DNA of 64,000 nucleotides, from the NCBI GenBank assembly GCA_016212965.1, contig JACRDA010000276.1, positions 1-64,000 of the forward strand. The letters are read 5' to 3'. The position numbers and the translations under genes are program-made. The notes beneath the pieces were generated by a model. It had not been told where the DNA came from, did not search any database, and saw only the letters and a program-made list of their open reading frames with translations. Positions within the stretch are counted from its first letter, which is position 1, and each line of letters opens with the position of its first letter. Below, one piece after another: positions 20,221 through 30,364 of this stretch. This DNA is from Myxococcales bacterium. GTDB lineage: Bacteria; Myxococcota_A; Polyangia; Polyangiales; Polyangiaceae.

Positions 20221-21522
20221 ATGAAACGTTCACGCGTGCGCGTACGGTGGCTGGCACTCGGCGCCCTTGGCTGCGTCCTCGGCCGGGCGGCGCCGGCCCG
20301 CGCCGAGATACGCGTGGCCGAGGAGGCTGCCGACGAAGGCCCCGAGCCCGAGCGCTACCTCGACATCGGGGCCTGGGCACAACCGGGCATCATCTGGCGG
20401 CAGAACGACGAGAACGCGACGCTCGACGACGACGGCTTCTGGTTACAGCGCGCGCGCCTCGGGACGAGCTTCAAGGCCCAGCACTTCTTCTTCGGCAAGC
20501 TCGAGCTCGACCTCACCCCGACGCCCGGACTCGGGGACGCCTACATCGATGGGCGCTTTCACCCGGCCATCTACCTGCGGCTCGGGCAATTCCAGGTTCC
20601 GTTCCTCAAGACCTTCCAGTTCAACGAGCTCAACCTCGCGTTCATCGATCGCACCATCTACACGCCGCTCGGGCAGGACCGCCCCTATCTGCGCTACCTG
20701 TCGCCCCGCGACATCGGCGTCATGGCCGGGGGGCGCGTGGGCGGAAGCGACGATCCCGACGAGCCGATGCCCGCATTCGACTACCGGGCCGGCGCCTTTC
20801 TCGGTCGCGGACCGAACCAGACACGAAACGACGACGACGCCTTCCTCTACACCGCGCGTGTGCAGCTTCACGCGCTCGGCGTGCCGGACGGCGAGCTCGC
20901 CGAGAACGACATCGCGCGCAACGTCCTGCCGCGGGTGGCGGTGGGCGGCGGCGTCTACACGAACTGCGACGACCGCGGGCAGTGGAATCGCGGATTCACC
21001 GTCGACGGCGAGGTGCGCTACCAGGGCCTCTACGCGAGCACGAGCTTCGTGTGGTTCAAGAACGGCGCGTCGAGCGGTCTCGGCAACACGCTCGGCTACG
21101 GGGACGCGTGCAAGGGCGTCGCGGGCGCGCCGGATCACATCGCGAGCGGGTTCGGCGTGCAGCTCCAGTACGTGTTGCCGCGGGAGTGGACCGACAGTCA
21201 TGCGATCGAGGTCCTGACTCGCTACGACTCGGTGGAGCCCAACGGCGTCTGCGACCTCGGCACCGGACAATGCGCCCCGTTCGGCGGAGACGCGAGCACG
21301 CCAGGCTACGCGGCGCCCCCGAACTACGGCGATTCGGACAACGCGCCGAGCCGCTACCGCCTCACGTTCGGGGTGAACTACCTGCCCACCTCGGAGCCGA
21401 CGCTGCGCTTGTCCGTGAACTACCAGCTGAAGCGCGAGCGCGAGAACGTCGTCACGGCCGCCGGCACGGTCCAGGGCCTGAAGGACGACGTGTTCTGGAT
21501 GCAGCTCACGGCAGGCATTTGA
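20221..21522 (+). CDS. Phosphate-selective porin O/P-like outer-membrane protein
   Basis: Signal peptide; FFFGKLELDLTPTPGLGDAYIDGRFHPAIYLRLGQFQVPFLK, beta-barrel-like C-terminus. Confidence 0.82.
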   Translation: MKRSRVRVRWLALGALGCVLGRAAPARAEIRVAEEAADEGPEPERYLDIGAWAQPGIIWRQNDENATLDDDGFWLQRARLGTSFKAQHFFFGKLELDLTPTPGLGDAYIDGRFHPAIYLRLGQFQVPFLKTFQFNELNLAFIDRTIYTPLGQDRPYLRYLSPRDIGVMAGGRVGGSDDPDEPMPAFDYRAGAFLGRGPNQTRNDDDAFLYTARVQLHALGVPDGELAENDIARNVLPRVAVGGGVYTNCDDRGQWNRGFTVDGEVRYQGLYASTSFVWFKNGASSGLGNTLGYGDACKGVAGAPDHIASGFGVQLQYVLPREWTDSHAIEVLTRYDSVEPNGVCDLGTGQCAPFGGDASTPGYAAPPNYGDSDNAPSRYRLTFGVNYLPTSEPTLRLSVNYQLKRERENVVTAAGTVQGLKDDVFWMQLTAGI

Positions 21523-21538
21523 CCTTGGCGAGGATGGG

Positions 21539-22984
21539 ATGAACCGAATCATGACGTTGGTGGGCGTGGCGGGGCTCGGCCTCGTGGCGGTGGCGGTGGG
21601 GTGCGAGACCACCGGGCTCGTCGGTGGCGGTGCCGGCGGCGCGCTGGCCGCCAGCGAGGGCGCCGGCTGTCTCGACGCCCCACCTGCCGGCCTGCCCTAC
21701 CAGCCGGGCTGCTGCGATCACACGGTGTACGTACCCGACGGCGTCGAGGCCGGGTTCTCGAGCGCCGTGCTCGGCGCCAACCCCATACCCGACCACGTTC
21801 ATGCGAGCTGGGCCGGCCCGACGCCGAGCAGCTTCGCGGTCAACTGGCGCACGGACAACGGTACGCTCGCCACCGAGCTCCTGTACGGCACGAGCGAGGC
21901 CGACGTGCAGGCGGCGAGCGCACCGGGCGGCACGGTCAAGCGCGTCACCGGGCACCACATGCTGTACGGCTCGCTTCTCGACGGCGCACAGCGCACGCGC
22001 GTTCACGAGGTCCACGTGTGTGGCCTCGATGCCTCGAAGGTCTACTACTACAAGGTGGGCGGTCCGGGCGCGTGGAGCCCGGTGTACGACTTCGCGACCG
22101 GGCCCGCGATCGGCGCCACCGAGTCGTTCAAGTTCGCGGTCACGGGCGACTCGCGCGACGACCCCACCACGTGGGCGGAGGTGCAGCAGGCCGTGGCAGC
22201 ACAGGCGATCGACTTCCAGCTCTTCAGCGGCGACGCCGTCGTCATTGGGCAGAACCAGGCCGAGTGGAACGGGTTCTTCGCCGCCTCGAGCGGCGGGTTC
22301 AGCACGGAGGGGCTCTTCGCGACGAGCGCCTTCATGGTGGTCAACGGCAACCACGACGCCCTGTCCGTCAACTACGTGGCGCAGTTCGCCATGCCGCAGG
22401 ACGTATCGCCCGGCGAGCTCGCGCAGGGCGAGGAGTGGTACTCCTTCGACTACGGCAACGCGCACTTCGTGGCTCTCAACGACACGCCGGCAGCCACCGC
22501 CACCGGCCAGCCGCAGGTAGACTGGCTGCGCGCGGATCTGGCGGCGGTCGACCGCCAGAAGACTCCCTGGATCTTCGCGATGCACCACCGGCCCACGTAC
22601 TCGTGCGGCGGCTCGCACGGCTCGGACGTGGCCTTGCGCAGCGTGTACCAGCCGATCTTCGACCAGTACCGGGTGGACGTCGTGTTCTCCGGGCACGACC
22701 ATTTCTACGAGCGCTCCGTGCCCATTCGCGGCATGCAGGGTACCGAGGGACAGATCGCCGCCTCGGGCCCCAACGCGGTCCCGGTGTCCGAGAGCGGTAC
22801 GCTCTACGTGGTCGCCGCGGGCGCCGGCGCGCCGCTCTACGGTGTCGACACGAGCTGCTACTTCGTGCACACGGGCGAGAGCGAGCGCAACTTCGTCATC
22901 GTGACCGTCCAGGACCGCACGCTGCAGTACCGGGCGCTTCGCCTCAATGGCACGCTGCTTGACCAGTTCGATTACACGAAGTAA
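21539..22984 (+). CDS. Purple-acid-phosphatase-like metallophosphoesterase, secreted
   Basis: VTGDSRDD, LFSGDAVV, VVNGNHD, FAMHHRPTYS, FSGHDHFYER; FN3-like N-terminal part. Confidence 0.9.
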   Translation: MNRIMTLVGVAGLGLVAVAVGCETTGLVGGGAGGALAASEGAGCLDAPPAGLPYQPGCCDHTVYVPDGVEAGFSSAVLGANPIPDHVHASWAGPTPSSFAVNWRTDNGTLATELLYGTSEADVQAASAPGGTVKRVTGHHMLYGSLLDGAQRTRVHEVHVCGLDASKVYYYKVGGPGAWSPVYDFATGPAIGATESFKFAVTGDSRDDPTTWAEVQQAVAAQAIDFQLFSGDAVVIGQNQAEWNGFFAASSGGFSTEGLFATSAFMVVNGNHDALSVNYVAQFAMPQDVSPGELAQGEEWYSFDYGNAHFVALNDTPAATATGQPQVDWLRADLAAVDRQKTPWIFAMHHRPTYSCGGSHGSDVALRSVYQPIFDQYRVDVVFSGHDHFYERSVPIRGMQGTEGQIAASGPNAVPVSESGTLYVVAAGAGAPLYGVDTSCYFVHTGESERNFVIVTVQDRTLQYRALRLNGTLLDQFDYTK

Positions 22985-24047
22985 CCGGGGGCCCTGGCGC
23001 CAGCGTTCTCGTGGTCGTCGAGCGGTCCGGCGCGGGGTGGTGCTCGTGGTGCTCGCGCTCGCGACCCTGGCGAGCGGCCCCGGCGCAGGCACGAGCGCCG
23101 CGGGCGATCGTGCCGAGGAGCAGCAGGTGCTGCTGTCGCGCGCGGCGGAGGCCGAGCTCGGCCACGGCTGGGTTGCGGCAGGCGCGCTTTATCGGCAGGC
23201 CGAGGCGGTGCTGCCCGAGAGCCGGCTCGCGCGCCGCGCGCGGGCACGGCTCGAATGGCTCGCCGCCCACGCGGAGGGCGATTTCGCGCCGTTGACGGCG
23301 CTTGCCAGCGCGATGGCCGCCGAGCCGACGCACGCCGTGCTCGCCGACCTGGAGCGTGCGGTCGAGGGCTTCCCCGACGGGCGCGTCCGCCGCGAGGCGC
23401 TCGCGTTTCTCGGCGACACGTACCTCCGGCGGCTCTCGGACCCGGTGCGGGCGCTCGCGGCCTACCGGCGGCTGGCGGAGCTCTCCGACGTGACCGAAGG
23501 CGAACGACAGCTCGCCGTGTCGGGTGCGGCGCTCGCCGCGCTCGCGCTCGGCGAGCCCGCTCGGTCGGTGGCGCTGCTCGACGAAGCGGGGCTGACGCGT
23601 CGACCCGAACACGCCCTGGCGCTGGCCGAGCGCTGGGCGGAGGTTGGCGCGCCCTTTTGCTACGCGCTGCTCGGGCTGTTCTGCGCGACGACCTTCGTCT
23701 TCGCGGGGCGGTATGCGCTCGGAAGGGCGGCGCTCCGGCGTGCGTTCGCGCCGGGACGGCTCGCCGTCGCGGCCTACGCGCTCGCTGCGCCGGTGGCGTT
23801 GCTGCTGCTCTACGACGACGACTCCGGCTACGAGTGGCGGCTTGCGCTCGTGCTCGGGGCGGCGGGGCTCGTGGTCGCCACGAGCGCGCTCGGCGCCGAG
23901 GGCGCCCTGCGTCGTGGCTGGAGCGCTCGGCGTCGGGCGGTGCTCGGCGCGGCATCGTCCCTGGCCGTGTGCGCCGCAGCCTTGCTCGCGGTTCATCACA
24001 CCGGCTGGCTGTTCAGGCTGATCAAGGCCGCGGGAGAGCGGCCGTGA
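22947..24047 (+). CDS. Membrane protein with TPR-like N-terminal part (start may be GTG 23037)
   Basis: Helical repeat region and several hydrophobic helices; GTGA-coupled to next gene. Confidence 0.75.
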   Translation: MARCLTSSITRSNRGPWRQRSRGRRAVRRGVVLVVLALATLASGPGAGTSAAGDRAEEQQVLLSRAAEAELGHGWVAAGALYRQAEAVLPESRLARRARARLEWLAAHAEGDFAPLTALASAMAAEPTHAVLADLERAVEGFPDGRVRREALAFLGDTYLRRLSDPVRALAAYRRLAELSDVTEGERQLAVSGAALAALALGEPARSVALLDEAGLTRRPEHALALAERWAEVGAPFCYALLGLFCATTFVFAGRYALGRAALRRAFAPGRLAVAAYALAAPVALLLLYDDDSGYEWRLALVLGAAGLVVATSALGAEGALRRGWSARRRAVLGAASSLAVCAAALLAVHHTGWLFRLIKAAGERP

Positions 24048-24523
24048 TCCACTTCTTGCTCGCGTTCGGCGTGCTCGCCGCCATGGGGCTCGCCGCCCTC
24101 GCTTGGCTGCCTGCCACCCCGCGCCGCGAGGCGCGCGAGGCACGCGACGCGCACGACCCTGCCCCGACGAAGACCGCCTCCGCGGGCGAGGCGGGCTGGC
24201 GTCGCTCCTCGGCTGCGGGCGCGCTCGCCTTCGGTCTCGGCGCGTCCGCGAGCTACATGCTGCTGCGCGCGCTCGAGCGGGTGCGGGACGGCGCCCTGTC
24301 CCCCGGGCTCGTGCTGCGGGCGAGTCACGTGGGCTTCGTGTGGCGGACGGCGGTCGCCCTGTGGCTCGGAGGGCTCGTGGCGCTCGTGGTGCAGGCGCTC
24401 GCGGCACGATCGCCCGCTCCACTCGGGGCGCCGAGCGCCGGAGCAACGGGCGAGCGCCGCTGGCACCTCGCCACCGCCCTCGGTGTGCTCGTCCTCGGTG
24501 TCGCCGCGTGGTGGCTGGCATGA
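24044..24523 (+). CDS. Integral membrane protein
   Basis: GTG 24044 overlapping previous stop; four hydrophobic segments. Confidence 0.72.
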   Translation: MIHFLLAFGVLAAMGLAALAWLPATPRREAREARDAHDPAPTKTASAGEAGWRRSSAAGALAFGLGASASYMLLRALERVRDGALSPGLVLRASHVGFVWRTAVALWLGGLVALVVQALAARSPAPLGAPSAGATGERRWHLATALGVLVLGVAAWWLA

Positions 24524-24545
24524 GCAGGGCGGGAGGACCCGGAGC

Positions 24546-24989
24546 GTGAGCGCTCTCGCGCTCCTCGAGGGCGTGCATGGCCACTTCGGCGTCCTCGCGG
24601 CCGCGGTGCTTGCGCATCCCGCGATCCGCCTCCGCCGCGGCGCGCCGCTCTCGAACGGGGCGCGCTGGGCGAGCTCGGGTGCGGGCCTCCTCGTTGCGGC
24701 GGCGTTCGCGACGGGCCTGTGGATCTACCCGCGCTACGTCGCGCTCGTGCGGCCGCGCCTGTTCGGCGTGAGCGAGCGCGCCGCGCTGCTCTTCGAGACC
24801 AAGGAGCACCTCGCGCTCATGACCGTCGCGACCGCGCTCGGCGCCGTGGCCTGCGTGTGGCTGGCGCGGCGCGAGGACCGCGACCTGCGCCGCGGCGCGG
24901 CGCTGCTCTTCGCGCTGAGCTCGGCGCTCTGTCTCACGGTCGTGGCGCTCGGCACGTACATCGCCTCGGTGCAGACGTTTGCTCGGTAA
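24546..24989 (+). CDS. Integral membrane protein
   Basis: GTG 24546; four hydrophobic segments; same-strand cluster. Confidence 0.7.
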   Translation: MSALALLEGVHGHFGVLAAAVLAHPAIRLRRGAPLSNGARWASSGAGLLVAAAFATGLWIYPRYVALVRPRLFGVSERAALLFETKEHLALMTVATALGAVACVWLARREDRDLRRGAALLFALSSALCLTVVALGTYIASVQTFAR

Positions 24990-25066
24990 CGCCGGCGGAG
25001 TGTTCGGTACGGCGTGCGTGGGTCGCGAGCACCGGGCTCCAATGCGGAACGGGCGCGTGTAGCCCA

Positions 25067-25897
25067 TCACGCCGCGGCGATCCCGAGCTCGACGACGGGC
25101 ACGAGGCCGTCCACCGTCACGTCGTAGACGCGAAACGCGTCGCCCCGGTCGACCACGGCGGGTGCGCCGAGCACGCGCGCGCACCCACCGCGCGGCTCGC
25201 GGTCGACGCTGCGGTGGAGGTGGCCGTGCAGGAACTGCACTTGGTCGAGCGGCTGCGCGAGGGCCGCAAGCTCCTCGCAGCCGATGAGGCCGTCCAGGCG
25301 GTGCAGGATCGGTGCGAGCGCGAACGGTGGGTGGTGCAGCACGACCGCCACGGGCAGCCGCGTCAGGCCCGGGTCGTGGAGCAGCCGGCGGAGCCCTTCC
25401 ACGATGGCGTCGGTCACGAAGCCGGCCGAGCGCATCACCGACTGGGGTCGGGTGACGTCGATCGGTACCAGGCGAACCGACCCGAGGTCGACGCATGCCC
25501 CGACGCCCGTCGGCATGGGTCGCATCCACGGTGCGAGCGGCCCGGCGAGCGCGGTCGCCCATTCCTCGGGCCCCGCGTAGCGGTCGTGGTTGCCCGGCAC
25601 CAGCGTCACGGCCTCGGGCCCGAAGCCGGAGCTCGCGAGCACGTCCGCCAGCACCTGGAGCTCGGATGCGAGCCCAAGCTCGGAGAGATCGCCGCTCAGG
25701 ACGAGGTGCTCCGCGCCGAGGGCGCGCGCGTCGCGCATCGCGGCGAGCGCCTTCGCGGCCCGGGCCTCGGGATCGAGCGGCCGGCCGAGGCTCACGAAAC
25801 CGCGGCGCACCGTGTTGCCGGCGCTCACGCCGCGGTTGGCGAACGACAGCAGGTGGAGGTCGGACAGGTGTGCAATGCGTCGGACACAGCTCGTCAT
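25067..25897 (-). CDS. Calcineurin-like metallophosphoesterase
   Basis: IAHLSDLHLL, LVLSGDLSE, LVPGNHDRY, VLHHPPF, FLHGHLHR. Confidence 0.93.
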   Translation of the reverse strand: MTSCVRRIAHLSDLHLLSFANRGVSAGNTVRRGFVSLGRPLDPEARAAKALAAMRDARALGAEHLVLSGDLSELGLASELQVLADVLASSGFGPEAVTLVPGNHDRYAGPEEWATALAGPLAPWMRPMPTGVGACVDLGSVRLVPIDVTRPQSVMRSAGFVTDAIVEGLRRLLHDPGLTRLPVAVVLHHPPFALAPILHRLDGLIGCEELAALAQPLDQVQFLHGHLHRSVDREPRGGCARVLGAPAVVDRGDAFRVYDVTVDGLVPVVELGIAAA

Positions 25898-26005
25898 GCT
25901 CGGAATAGAGCGCAGCCATGCCAACAACCCGCGGCGGCAAGGCGAACAATGCGTGACATCGCGCCAGCGGCGGTAGCGCGTCTCCGGCGCGCCGTGCGCT
26001 CCTGA

Positions 26006-27184
26006 TCAGGTCGTCGACGCGTAGGTCCCAGGTGCGCTGGCGCGAGCCGGCTGGATGGCCGTGTGGGCGCCGATGACGAACGGACGGTTGCGCCAGATGA
26101 CCCGCCGGCTCAGGCAGGCGCGCAGCCAGCAGAAGGCCAGGAGGTACGTGCGGACCACCTCGAGCGGCAGCCAGCGCAGGCAAAGGCCGCGACCGCGCAG
26201 CGCGCGGAGCGCCGCCGTGGCGAACGCCGTCTGGACCCCCATCGCGACGAAGAGCGCAGCGAGCGCGGGCAGCGACGGCGCGAGCGCGAAGCCGACCGTG
26301 GCGACGAGCACCGGCGCGAACAGCGGCTCGCACGCGAAGGCCGCGGGGTCGAGGGCGCGACGCAGCTTCGCCCAGCGAGCGTGTCGCTCCAGCGTCCGCG
26401 CGAAGGTGCACGCGACGTTGCGGTTCTCCACGACGTGGAGCGCGAGGGCGACGCGGTACCCCGCGGCCTCGACACGGCGCCCGAGGACGAAGTCCTCCGC
26501 CAGGACGTGCCCTACGGCCTCGAAGCCGCCGCAGGCATCGAGGGCGTCCCGCGTCATCGCCATCGACTTGCCGAGCGCGTACGGGCGCCGTGACACGGCG
26601 CCGAGGGCCGCGAGGCCCGGCATGACCACCGCGCAGAGCTGCAGGTTCTCGAGGGCTGCCCCGAGCGTGCGCTCACCGGTTCCGGCCACGAGGGTCGTGA
26701 CCAGCCCGGTTCCATCGACCTGCAGGGCCGCCGTGACCGCGCGGAGGTAGTCCGGTCCCACGCGCACGTTGGAGTCCGACACCACGAGGACTTCGCCGCG
26801 CGCGCGCGCGGCCATGGCGACGAGCTGCGCGACCTTCGGGTTCGCGGCGGCCTCGGGGTCCGTCAGCACGATGCGCACGCAGAGCTCCGGATGGCGCTCG
26901 AGGAAGGCGCGCGCCACGAGCAGGGCCGCGTCGGCCGGATCGGCGACGCCGAAGATGATCTCGAATGCGGGGTAGTCGAGGCGCGCGAACGACTCGAGGT
27001 TCTCGGCGAGCTCGTCGTCGAGGCCGGCCAGCGGTTTGAGGATGGTCACGAACGGGCTTGCGCCGCCGGGCCGCAGGCTCGCGCGTCGGTGCCACACGAA
27101 GAGGAACACGAGGTGCTGAGCGACGTACAAGAGGAGCGCGACGGCGCTCAGTACGAGACCGACGAGCCCCACGAGCGATGCCAT
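26006..27184 (-). CDS. Ceramide glucosyltransferase-like (HpnI-like) family 2 glycosyltransferase
   Basis: VTILKPLAGLDDELAENLESF, VSDSNVRVGPDYL, ENRNVACTFARTLERHARWAKLRR. Confidence 0.85.
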   Translation of the reverse strand: MASLVGLVGLVLSAVALLLYVAQHLVFLFVWHRRASLRPGGASPFVTILKPLAGLDDELAENLESFARLDYPAFEIIFGVADPADAALLVARAFLERHPELCVRIVLTDPEAAANPKVAQLVAMAARARGEVLVVSDSNVRVGPDYLRAVTAALQVDGTGLVTTLVAGTGERTLGAALENLQLCAVVMPGLAALGAVSRRPYALGKSMAMTRDALDACGGFEAVGHVLAEDFVLGRRVEAAGYRVALALHVVENRNVACTFARTLERHARWAKLRRALDPAAFACEPLFAPVLVATVGFALAPSLPALAALFVAMGVQTAFATAALRALRGRGLCLRWLPLEVVRTYLLAFCWLRACLSRRVIWRNRPFVIGAHTAIQPARASAPGTYASTT

Positions 27185-27349
27185 GGTGGCAGCATCCTCG
27201 GCTCCGGCATCGAGGGGGCGTCGGGCGGGCGAAGAGTCTGCAACATCGAGCGCCCCGCGCCGCTGCCGGCGGGTCGGGCACGGGCGGCGACGAGCCGTCA
27301 CGGCCTCGTTGCACACCCGTCACGTACGTGGGCTACGAATGAGGAGGAT

Positions 27350-28042
27350 ATGGCCAGCATTCTCATCGTCGAAGACGAGGGCGACCTCGTGCGCGTGCTC
27401 GAGTTCAACCTGCGACTCGGCGGGCACGAGGTGGTGGCCTGCGGCCGGGGACGCGAGGCCATCGACCGCGCGCGCGTCGAGCGGCCGGGCCTCGTGCTGC
27501 TCGATCTCATGCTGCCGGACGTGCCGGGCACCGAGGTGTGCCGCGCCCTGCGCGCCGACCCGCGCACCGCAGGCATCGGCATCGTGATGCTGACCGCCAA
27601 GGGGGAGGAGATTGACCGCGTGGTCGGGTTCGAGGTCGGCGCCGACGACTACGTGGTCAAGCCCTTCAGCGTGCGCGAGCTCGCGCTGCGGGTCGATGCG
27701 GTGCTGCGCCGCAAGGGTGGGGCGGCTCCCGTCATCGAGAGCCCGCAGGTGTTTGGGCGACTGCGCATCGACCGCGCAGCCCACCGCGCGTGGGTCGACG
27801 CGAGCCAGGTCGAGCTCACCGCGCTCGAGTTCAAGCTCCTGGTGGGGCTCTACGAGCGCAAGAACCGGGTGCAGAGCCGCGCGGCCTTGCTCGCGGACGT
27901 GTGGGGCATCGAGGCCGACGTGACGACGCGCACGGTCGACACCCACGTCAAGCGCCTGCGCGAGAAGCTCGGCGCCGCGGCCGACTACATCGAGACGGTG
28001 CGTGGCGTCGGCTACCGCTTCGCAGCCGAGCCGCCCGCATGA
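27350..28042 (+). CDS. PhoB-type response regulator, OmpR family
   Basis: ILIVEDEGDLVRVLEFNL, LLDLMLPDVPG, GADDYVVKPFS, winged-helix TRTVDTHVKRLREKLG. Confidence 0.94.
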   Translation: MASILIVEDEGDLVRVLEFNLRLGGHEVVACGRGREAIDRARVERPGLVLLDLMLPDVPGTEVCRALRADPRTAGIGIVMLTAKGEEIDRVVGFEVGADDYVVKPFSVRELALRVDAVLRRKGGAAPVIESPQVFGRLRIDRAAHRAWVDASQVELTALEFKLLVGLYERKNRVQSRAALLADVWGIEADVTTRTVDTHVKRLREKLGAAADYIETVRGVGYRFAAEPPA

Positions 28043-29649
28043 CCCGCGCCCCGTGCTCGGCCATGGAACGCGCGTCCACGCCCCCGCCCGCCCTCGAAGC
28101 GGCCGCCGTCGACCTCGGCTCGCACAGCTTCCACCTCGTCGTGGCGCGCCTCAGCGACGGGCGTCTCGAGGTACGCGACCGCATGCGCGAGCGCGTGAGC
28201 CTCGCGGCCGGGCTCGATCGGGAGCAGCGCTTGAGCGAGCCGGCGGTGGAGCGCGCTCTTGCGTGCCTGGCGCGCTTCGGCGAGCGCCTGCGCGGGATGC
28301 GGGCGGACCGGGTGCGGGCCGTGGGCACCAACACGCTCCGCCAGGCCAGGAACAGTGCGTCGTTCGCCGAGCGCGCGCAGCGCGCGCTCGGCTACCCGAT
28401 CGAGACCATCAGCGGTCAGGAAGAGGCGCGCCTCGTGTATCTCGGCGTCGGCCAGACGGTCCCGTCGAGCGACGGCGCCGCCGAGCGGCGGCTGGTCATC
28501 GACATCGGCGGCGGGTCGACCGAGTGCATCATTGGCGAGGGGACGCGCATCCTCGAGGCCGACAGCCTGTTCATGGGCTGCGTCGGCCTCACGCAGCGCT
28601 GCTTTCCCGATGGCGAGCTCACGAAGGAGCGCTTCCGCAAGGCGCGCCTCGCGGCGCTCATCGAGCTGGCGCCGCTCGTGCGCCCCTACCTGCGCGCCGA
28701 CTGGCAGGCCGCGCTCGGGTCGTCGGGCACGGTGCACGCCGTGGCAGCTGCGGCACGCGCGAACGGCTGGGCGAGCGAGGGCATCGGCCCCGCAGCGCTG
28801 AAGAGCCTGCGCAAGGCCCTGTGCGCCGCGGGCCACGTGACGCGCGTCGAGGTGCGCGGGCTCGACGCCGAGCGGGCGACCGTGATCCCCGGCGGTCTGG
28901 CCATCCTCGAGGCGCTCTGCGACGCGTTCGCGCTCGAGCGCCTGCTGCCCGCGCCCGGCGGCCTGCGCGAGGGCGTGCTCCACGATCTGGTGGGCCGCAT
29001 CCGCCACGAGGACGTGCGCGAGCGCACCATTCGTGGGCTGGTCGAACGCTACCGCGTCGATCGAGCTCAGGCGGCGCGCCTCGGCCGGTGCGTGCTGGCG
29101 CTGCTCGACGAGGTGGCGGAGCCGTGGCACGTCGAGCGCGCGCGTGCCGCGCAGCTGCTCGGCTGGGCGGCCCAGCTGTGCGAGATCGGTCTGGCCGTCG
29201 CCCACACCGGCTACCACAGGCATTCGGCGTACATCGTCGAGAACGCGCACTTGCCCGGCTTCGCGCGCGAGGATCAGACCGAGCTCGCCGCCATCGTCCT
29301 GGGCCACCGGCGCAAGCTGCGACGCGGCAACTTCGCCCGGCTGGCCCCGGAGCGGGTCGAGGAGGTCATGCTTCTGACGCTGCTGTTCCGCGTGGCGGCC
29401 GCGCTCTGCCGGAGCCGCGACGAGGAGCCGCTGCCGCGCGTGGTGGTGCGCGGCGAGCCGCACGCGCTCGAGCTCGGCTTCCCCGATGGTTGGCTCGACG
29501 AGCATCCTCTGACGGCGGCGGTGCTGGCGGACAGCGCCCGCGAGCTCGGGCGCGCCGGCGTGCAGCTCGCGTTCGGCAGGCGGGCGAGCGCGCCTCCGTC
29601 CTCGGACGGCCGGGCTCGGCGCGCCAAGGTCTGGAGCGAGGCCACGTAG
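28039..29649 (+). CDS. Ppx/GppA family phosphatase
   Basis: VDLGSHSFHLVV, AVGTNTLRQARN, ISGQEEARLVYLG, VIDIGGGSTECI; HD-like C-terminus; ATGA overlap. Confidence 0.94.
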   Translation: MTRAPCSAMERASTPPPALEAAAVDLGSHSFHLVVARLSDGRLEVRDRMRERVSLAAGLDREQRLSEPAVERALACLARFGERLRGMRADRVRAVGTNTLRQARNSASFAERAQRALGYPIETISGQEEARLVYLGVGQTVPSSDGAAERRLVIDIGGGSTECIIGEGTRILEADSLFMGCVGLTQRCFPDGELTKERFRKARLAALIELAPLVRPYLRADWQAALGSSGTVHAVAAAARANGWASEGIGPAALKSLRKALCAAGHVTRVEVRGLDAERATVIPGGLAILEALCDAFALERLLPAPGGLREGVLHDLVGRIRHEDVRERTIRGLVERYRVDRAQAARLGRCVLALLDEVAEPWHVERARAAQLLGWAAQLCEIGLAVAHTGYHRHSAYIVENAHLPGFAREDQTELAAIVLGHRRKLRRGNFARLAPERVEEVMLLTLLFRVAAALCRSRDEEPLPRVVVRGEPHALELGFPDGWLDEHPLTAAVLADSARELGRAGVQLAFGRRASAPPSSDGRARRAKVWSEAT

Positions 29650-29716
29650 AGGCTTGCGCCCGCTTGCGCCTCCCGCGCCTGTCCACCCGCGCCTCCCGGT
29701 GGTACCACCGCCCGCG

Positions 29717-30259
29717 ATGCACGCCCCGCTCGTCGCCCGCCGCTTCGTGCCGTGGCGCATGTTCGTCGGGGTCGGGCTCATCCCGCTCGGTGGGCTGCTC
29801 GTCTACCTGCACCTCTTCACCGAGCTACTCGGCAGCGGGCGCAAGATCTACATCATGTTCCTCCTGCTCGCGGGCGCCATCTCGCTCGGCGGCGTGGTGC
29901 TCGTGACGCAGTCGTTCGCGCGCGCCTGCGTGGCCTGCAAGAGGCCGCTCGAGTCGACGAGCCTGTGCGTGCCGGCCGAGTGGGAGGGCTGGCTCTGCGA
30001 GCTCGCCCAGAGCGGTCACGGGCCCGCGCTCGGGGGGCTCGCGCAGGCGCCCGTGCCACCGCCCGCGTACCGCTCGAGTGCGCTCGCGGTCGAGTACTGC
30101 CCGACCTGCCGCCGCGTCGCCGAGATCCACGCCGCGCGCCGCGTGCCCGACGGCAAGGGCTCGTTCACGGACACGAAGCTCACCGAGCCCACGGTGTTCG
30201 CGGGGCCCGAGGTCGGCTGGGTCGTCGACCTCGCGAAGGCCCGCGCGCCGCAGGCGTGA
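29717..30259 (+). CDS. Membrane protein with CxxC motif (parent of the 7.2 kb fragment)
   Basis: Two hydrophobic helices, CVACKRPL and CPTCRRV; ATG 29717. Confidence 0.75.
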   Translation: MHAPLVARRFVPWRMFVGVGLIPLGGLLVYLHLFTELLGSGRKIYIMFLLLAGAISLGGVVLVTQSFARACVACKRPLESTSLCVPAEWEGWLCELAQSGHGPALGGLAQAPVPPPAYRSSALAVEYCPTCRRVAEIHAARRVPDGKGSFTDTKLTEPTVFAGPEVGWVVDLAKARAPQA

Positions 30260-30364
30260 CGCGGGCGACGGAGCGGAGCGGGGCGGGGCGGGGCGGGCGG
30301 AGCGAGGCGGAGCGAGGGCTGGGCGGCCTTTCCTTCGCCGCGCGATCCTGGGATCCTCGGGCGC

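Noticed and set aside
22944-26411. 1155-aa minus-strand ORF
   Set aside because: Overlaps several genes with recognisable membrane or metallophosphoesterase motifs; Arg/Pro-rich shadow frame.
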